Below, piece after piece: positions 61,617-64,000 of a DNA stretch of 64,000 nt (the stretch's first letter is position 1; each line of letters starts with the position of its first letter). The notes under the pieces were generated by a model that saw nothing but the letters and a program-made list of their open reading frames with translations, searched no databases and had not been told where the DNA came from. The translations under genes were made by a program, and so were the position numbers. The stretch comes from Flavobacteriales bacterium. GTDB lineage: Bacteria; Bacteroidota; Bacteroidia; Flavobacteriales; UBA7312. The stretch lies in the NCBI GenBank assembly GCA_016779995.1, contig JADHMO010000001.1:1-64000 (forward strand). The letters are read 5' to 3'.

Positions 61617-62195
61617 ATGTTATCCAATATTAACCTCAATCAAAGTGCTTTTATCCTATACAAATGGTTTAACTCTTTGTTTTTGGGCGTTTCTATTGGT
61701 AGTGTATTTACGATTTATGAGCCTTTAGAACCTTCGGTTTATTCATTAGGTGGAATTGCTTTGGCAGCAGCCATGATAATCGTGGCTAAATTTTATCATA
61801 AAATCTTAAATGCATATTACTTTTTTAGACTATCGTTAGCTGTAGAGCTAATCGTAATGCTTATGCTGATAGCCTTTCTAATTTTTTCATACAGTTATCA
61901 AACAGCACTTTTCATATACATCGGATATCAGATAACTTTTGTCTTTGGTTCGTATTTGGTAAGAGCAGAAACTTTGGTATTCAAAGAAGACCACATTCTT
62001 ACCAAAATAGATATGGCCAAACAAATAGGCTATTTAGTTGGTATGGCTATTTCCTATGCTTTTTACAAAGGAGTAGAATATTTTGAATTACTTTCTGACA
62101 AACAAGAGCAAGTCTATTTCATTCACTTTCTTTTAGTTGCTATCGAGCTAATCGTTATTATTTTACTCTGGAAAGCCTTTAATGATAAAAGCTAA
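61617..62195 (+). CDS. Integral membrane protein of unknown function
   Basis: A 192-residue hydrophobic protein with about six predicted membrane helices (for example LFLGVSIGSVFTIYE, SLGGIALAAAMIIVAKFY, LAVELIVMLMLIAFLIFSY, ALFIYIGYQITFVFGSYLV and FIHFLLVAIELIVIILLW). The motif YLVRAETLVFKEDHILTKIDMAKQIGYLVGM resembles the cytoplasmic loop between helices of major-facilitator proteins, and the size is about half of one (landmark 114-144), but no family is certain. It begins three bases after the GAPDH stop codon and abuts the methyltransferase gene. Confidence 0.65.
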   Translation: MLSNINLNQSAFILYKWFNSLFLGVSIGSVFTIYEPLEPSVYSLGGIALAAAMIIVAKFYHKILNAYYFFRLSLAVELIVMLMLIAFLIFSYSYQTALFIYIGYQITFVFGSYLVRAETLVFKEDHILTKIDMAKQIGYLVGMAISYAFYKGVEYFELLSDKQEQVYFIHFLLVAIELIVIILLWKAFNDKS

Positions 62196-62897
62196 ATGAG
62201 GTTTCATTTCAAATCCTTTAGCATTAAGCAAGAGCAATCGGCTATGAAAGTAGGCACAGATGGCGTATTACTTGGTGCTTGGACAAAGCCCTCGTCATAT
62301 CCACATCAAATACTAGATATAGGGACTGGCACAGGTCTTGTAGCAATTATGTTAGCACAACGCTTTACAAGAAGTCAAATACACGCTATTGAGATTGACC
62401 AAGCAAGTGCTGAAGAAGCTCTATTTAACGCTCAATCCTCGCCTTGGTCAGAACGATTAAACATTAGTCATTGTGCCTTACAAAATTATAATCCCTCTAT
62501 TAAATATGACTTAATTGTCAGTAATCCCCCCTATTTTAGAAATACCACTCCATCTCAAAACTTAGCACGAGCAACCGCTAGAAATAACGATAACTTAAGT
62601 CTTGAATATTTGGTAGAGAAAAGCCATAAATTACTCAATGAAAATGGAGAATTAGATTTAATAATACCCTCCAATGAATTTGCAACTATACAATCCTTAG
62701 CTGAAAAATTCAACTTTTACATTAATAAATTGTGCTGGGTAAGAGGTAACCACCAAAGCCCTATAAAACGACTGCTGATTGCCCTAAATAAGAACAAAGA
62801 AATTCTTGAAGAGAAAAATTTAACGATTGAAAAAAGTAGACATAATTATACACAAGACTATAAAAATTTGTGTCAGGATTTTTATCTTAAACTATAA
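62196..62897 (+). CDS. tRNA1(Val) (adenine37-N6)-methyltransferase, TrmN6-like
   Basis: A 233-residue class I methyltransferase. The N-terminus FSIKQEQSAMKVGTDGVLLGAW is the family signature, the SAM-binding motif is ILDIGTGTGLVAIMLAQR, and the catalytic motif is NPPYF in YDLIVSNPPYFRNTTPS. It methylates A37 of tRNA1(Val) in E. coli (YfiC); the same target here is an inference. Its start immediately follows the membrane-protein stop codon, and its end overlaps the convergent saccharopine dehydrogenase gene by 11 bases. Confidence 0.9.
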   Translation: MRFHFKSFSIKQEQSAMKVGTDGVLLGAWTKPSSYPHQILDIGTGTGLVAIMLAQRFTRSQIHAIEIDQASAEEALFNAQSSPWSERLNISHCALQNYNPSIKYDLIVSNPPYFRNTTPSQNLARATARNNDNLSLEYLVEKSHKLLNENGELDLIIPSNEFATIQSLAEKFNFYINKLCWVRGNHQSPIKRLLIALNKNKEILEEKNLTIEKSRHNYTQDYKNLCQDFYLKL

Positions 62898-64000
62898 ATT
62901 CCTCTTCGACAAAATCTATATCAAACTCTTTTAGCCTCTCTAGTACAGGAAGATATATTTCTTTGTCTGTAGGAATCCTTACACCTGTTAGTGTAATCTC
63001 GCCATTGAGGATAAGTTCAGTAGCAATAGCAACAGGTAAACCTACCGTCATACTCATAGCCGTATGAACTTGGTCTTTACCCCTAAGTACTAATGAAGAT
63101 TTTAAATGGTAATTGGTGTTATTTAGGGTATAATCAAATAAATGCTGCATTACAATCATATCTTTATCTTCAGATTGTAAAGCCCATTTCTGCTCTAATA
63201 AATGCTGTAAAACTTGTGCAGGACTACCCTCATCTAAGCCAATCTTGGTTTTTTCAAACAATCCAAGCCAAGCTATTTTTTCCATAATGGTAGCGTCAAC
63301 AGATAAGTAGTCTTGTAATTTATCTTCGACAGACATTTCCTTATCATAGACTAAAAACGAATTCGTGAAATCTCTCCAAGTCATTTCAGAAAGATTAGAT
63401 ATAGTAAAAGAGTCATCCGTCATACCCAAACGGACAAATACATCCCAAGCCTCAGAAAAACCTGGCCTTCTAAGTGTACCCCTAAACATAGTAGGTATAT
63501 TTTCTAGACCATATATTTCTCTGTATGATAAGGAATCTCTATTGGCATAACCTTCAAATTGTCCTTCATCCAAAACTTCAATTAATTCAGTTCTTCTAAA
63601 TAGCTTGTTATAGGATATAAATTTGGGCTGGTTGTTTCGAATAAATTGTGCCGTTCCTTGTCCTGCTAAGACTACATTTCTAGGATTCCAAGTGAATTTA
63701 TAATTCCATGGATTGTTGTCGTACTCTGGAGCTACTAAGCCACCACAAAAAGATTTAAAAAGTGTAATCTCTCCACCCTTTGCTTGAATTTCATCTATAA
63801 TTTTCTTTGCTGACAAATGATCAATCCCTGGGTCTAAACCCATTTCATTGAGCAATAAAACACCTTTTTCTTGTGCTTTTTCATTCAAGGCTTTTATATC
63901 ATTTGAAACATAGGAAGCTGTTATCATATTTACACCCTGAATAACACAGTCTTCAGCCAATAATACGTGCATACTAGCTGGTAGCATAGACACCACAATG
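62887..64000 (-). CDS. Saccharopine dehydrogenase family protein, C-terminal part (runs off right edge)
   Basis: At least 371 residues lie in the window; the reading frame is open at base 64000, so the N-terminal Rossmann nucleotide-binding motif is missing only because the window ends. Landmarks of the LYS9-type saccharopine dehydrogenase (L-glutamate-forming) are MLPASMHVLLAEDCVI, NMITASYVSND, LLNEMGLDPGIDHLSAKKIID, SFCGGLVAPE and NPWNYKFTWNPRNVVLAGQG. It acts in lysine or saccharopine metabolism, probably breakdown, as DapA/DapF supply synthesis. Its 3' end overlaps the TrmN6-like gene by 11 bases. Confidence 0.88.
   Translation of the reverse strand, partial: IVVSMLPASMHVLLAEDCVIQGVNMITASYVSNDIKALNEKAQEKGVLLLNEMGLDPGIDHLSAKKIIDEIQAKGGEITLFKSFCGGLVAPEYDNNPWNYKFTWNPRNVVLAGQGTAQFIRNNQPKFISYNKLFRRTELIEVLDEGQFEGYANRDSLSYREIYGLENIPTMFRGTLRRPGFSEAWDVFVRLGMTDDSFTISNLSEMTWRDFTNSFLVYDKEMSVEDKLQDYLSVDATIMEKIAWLGLFEKTKIGLDEGSPAQVLQHLLEQKWALQSEDKDMIVMQHLFDYTLNNTNYHLKSSLVLRGKDQVHTAMSMTVGLPVAIATELILNGEITLTGVRIPTDKEIYLPVLERLKEFDIDFVEEEFIV

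Overview
The window is ordinary-density chromosomal DNA from a low-GC member of the Bacteroidota, most likely a marine-type Flavobacteriales lineage. Evidence from the sequence: strongly AT-rich composition; almost no Shine-Dalgarno-like leaders; at least sixteen gene starts preceded by the Bacteroidota -7 promoter element TAnnTTTG; and lineage-typical genes and gene orders (bamD-rpoZ-coaBC-DUF4835/PorD-recN, DUF6913 between dapA and ligA, START-like protein next to an LptF/G permease, dnaA followed by a low-molecular-weight phosphatase, DUF2279, DUF2141). The species cannot be named from the sequence alone. No rRNA, tRNA, CRISPR array, insertion sequence or prophage was seen.

Layout. 1-6.1 kb: the 5' end of a fumarylacetoacetase gene, a DUF2279 protein, an Smr-domain protein, a repeat-bearing OmpA protein, a thioredoxin-fold protein, a drug/metabolite transporter and YaaA. 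6.1-6.6 kb: the longest non-coding stretch. 6.6-13.6 kb: a 66-residue protein, a DEAD-box helicase coupled to TypA, and a flavoprotein coupled to the ABC-F protein Uup. 13.6-17.3 kb: a PLP enzyme, a small membrane protein plus truncated haemoglobin, a divergent Crp/Fnr regulator with a palindromic box between them, and an M48 lipoprotein protease. 17.5-24.1 kb: exported TPR and M16 proteins, then gyrA. 24.3-32.8 kb: clpC, fabI and the recN-porD-coaBC-rpoZ-bamD operon. 32.9-43.8 kb: an alpha-oxoamine synthase, dapA-DUF6913-ligA-prmC, ribD-EamA-yigZ-M42, and an aquaporin-thioesterase-SPFH operon. 43.9-51.8 kb: a two-gene 5'-nucleotidase, dnaA-phosphatase-methyltransferase, a START-like protein, LptF/G and EttA. 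51.8-60 kb: tag, a peroxiredoxin, a duplicated-domain lipoprotein with a DUF2141 protein, then dapF-GNAT-heptahaem cytochrome/TPR-mltG-phosphohexomutase. 60-64 kb: a long GAPDH, a membrane protein, a tRNA methyltransferase and a cut-off saccharopine dehydrogenase.

How the genes work together. Much of the window is information processing and maintenance (gyrA, dnaA, ligA, recN, tag, rpoZ, typA, two ABC-F proteins, helicase, prmC, tRNA methylation) and envelope biogenesis (BamD, LptF/G, MltG, OmpA, FabI, DapA/DapF, possible type IX secretion PorD). The loci most worth a second look are the heptahaem TPR lipoprotein inside a cell-wall operon, the haemoglobin/Crp-Fnr locus with its well-placed palindrome, the order-reversed split 5'-nucleotidase, the GAPDH with a 130-residue extension and altered cofactor residue, the NIP-like aquaporin, and five convergent gene pairs whose stop codons overlap in just two geometries. 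None is clearly an undescribed defence or mobile system.
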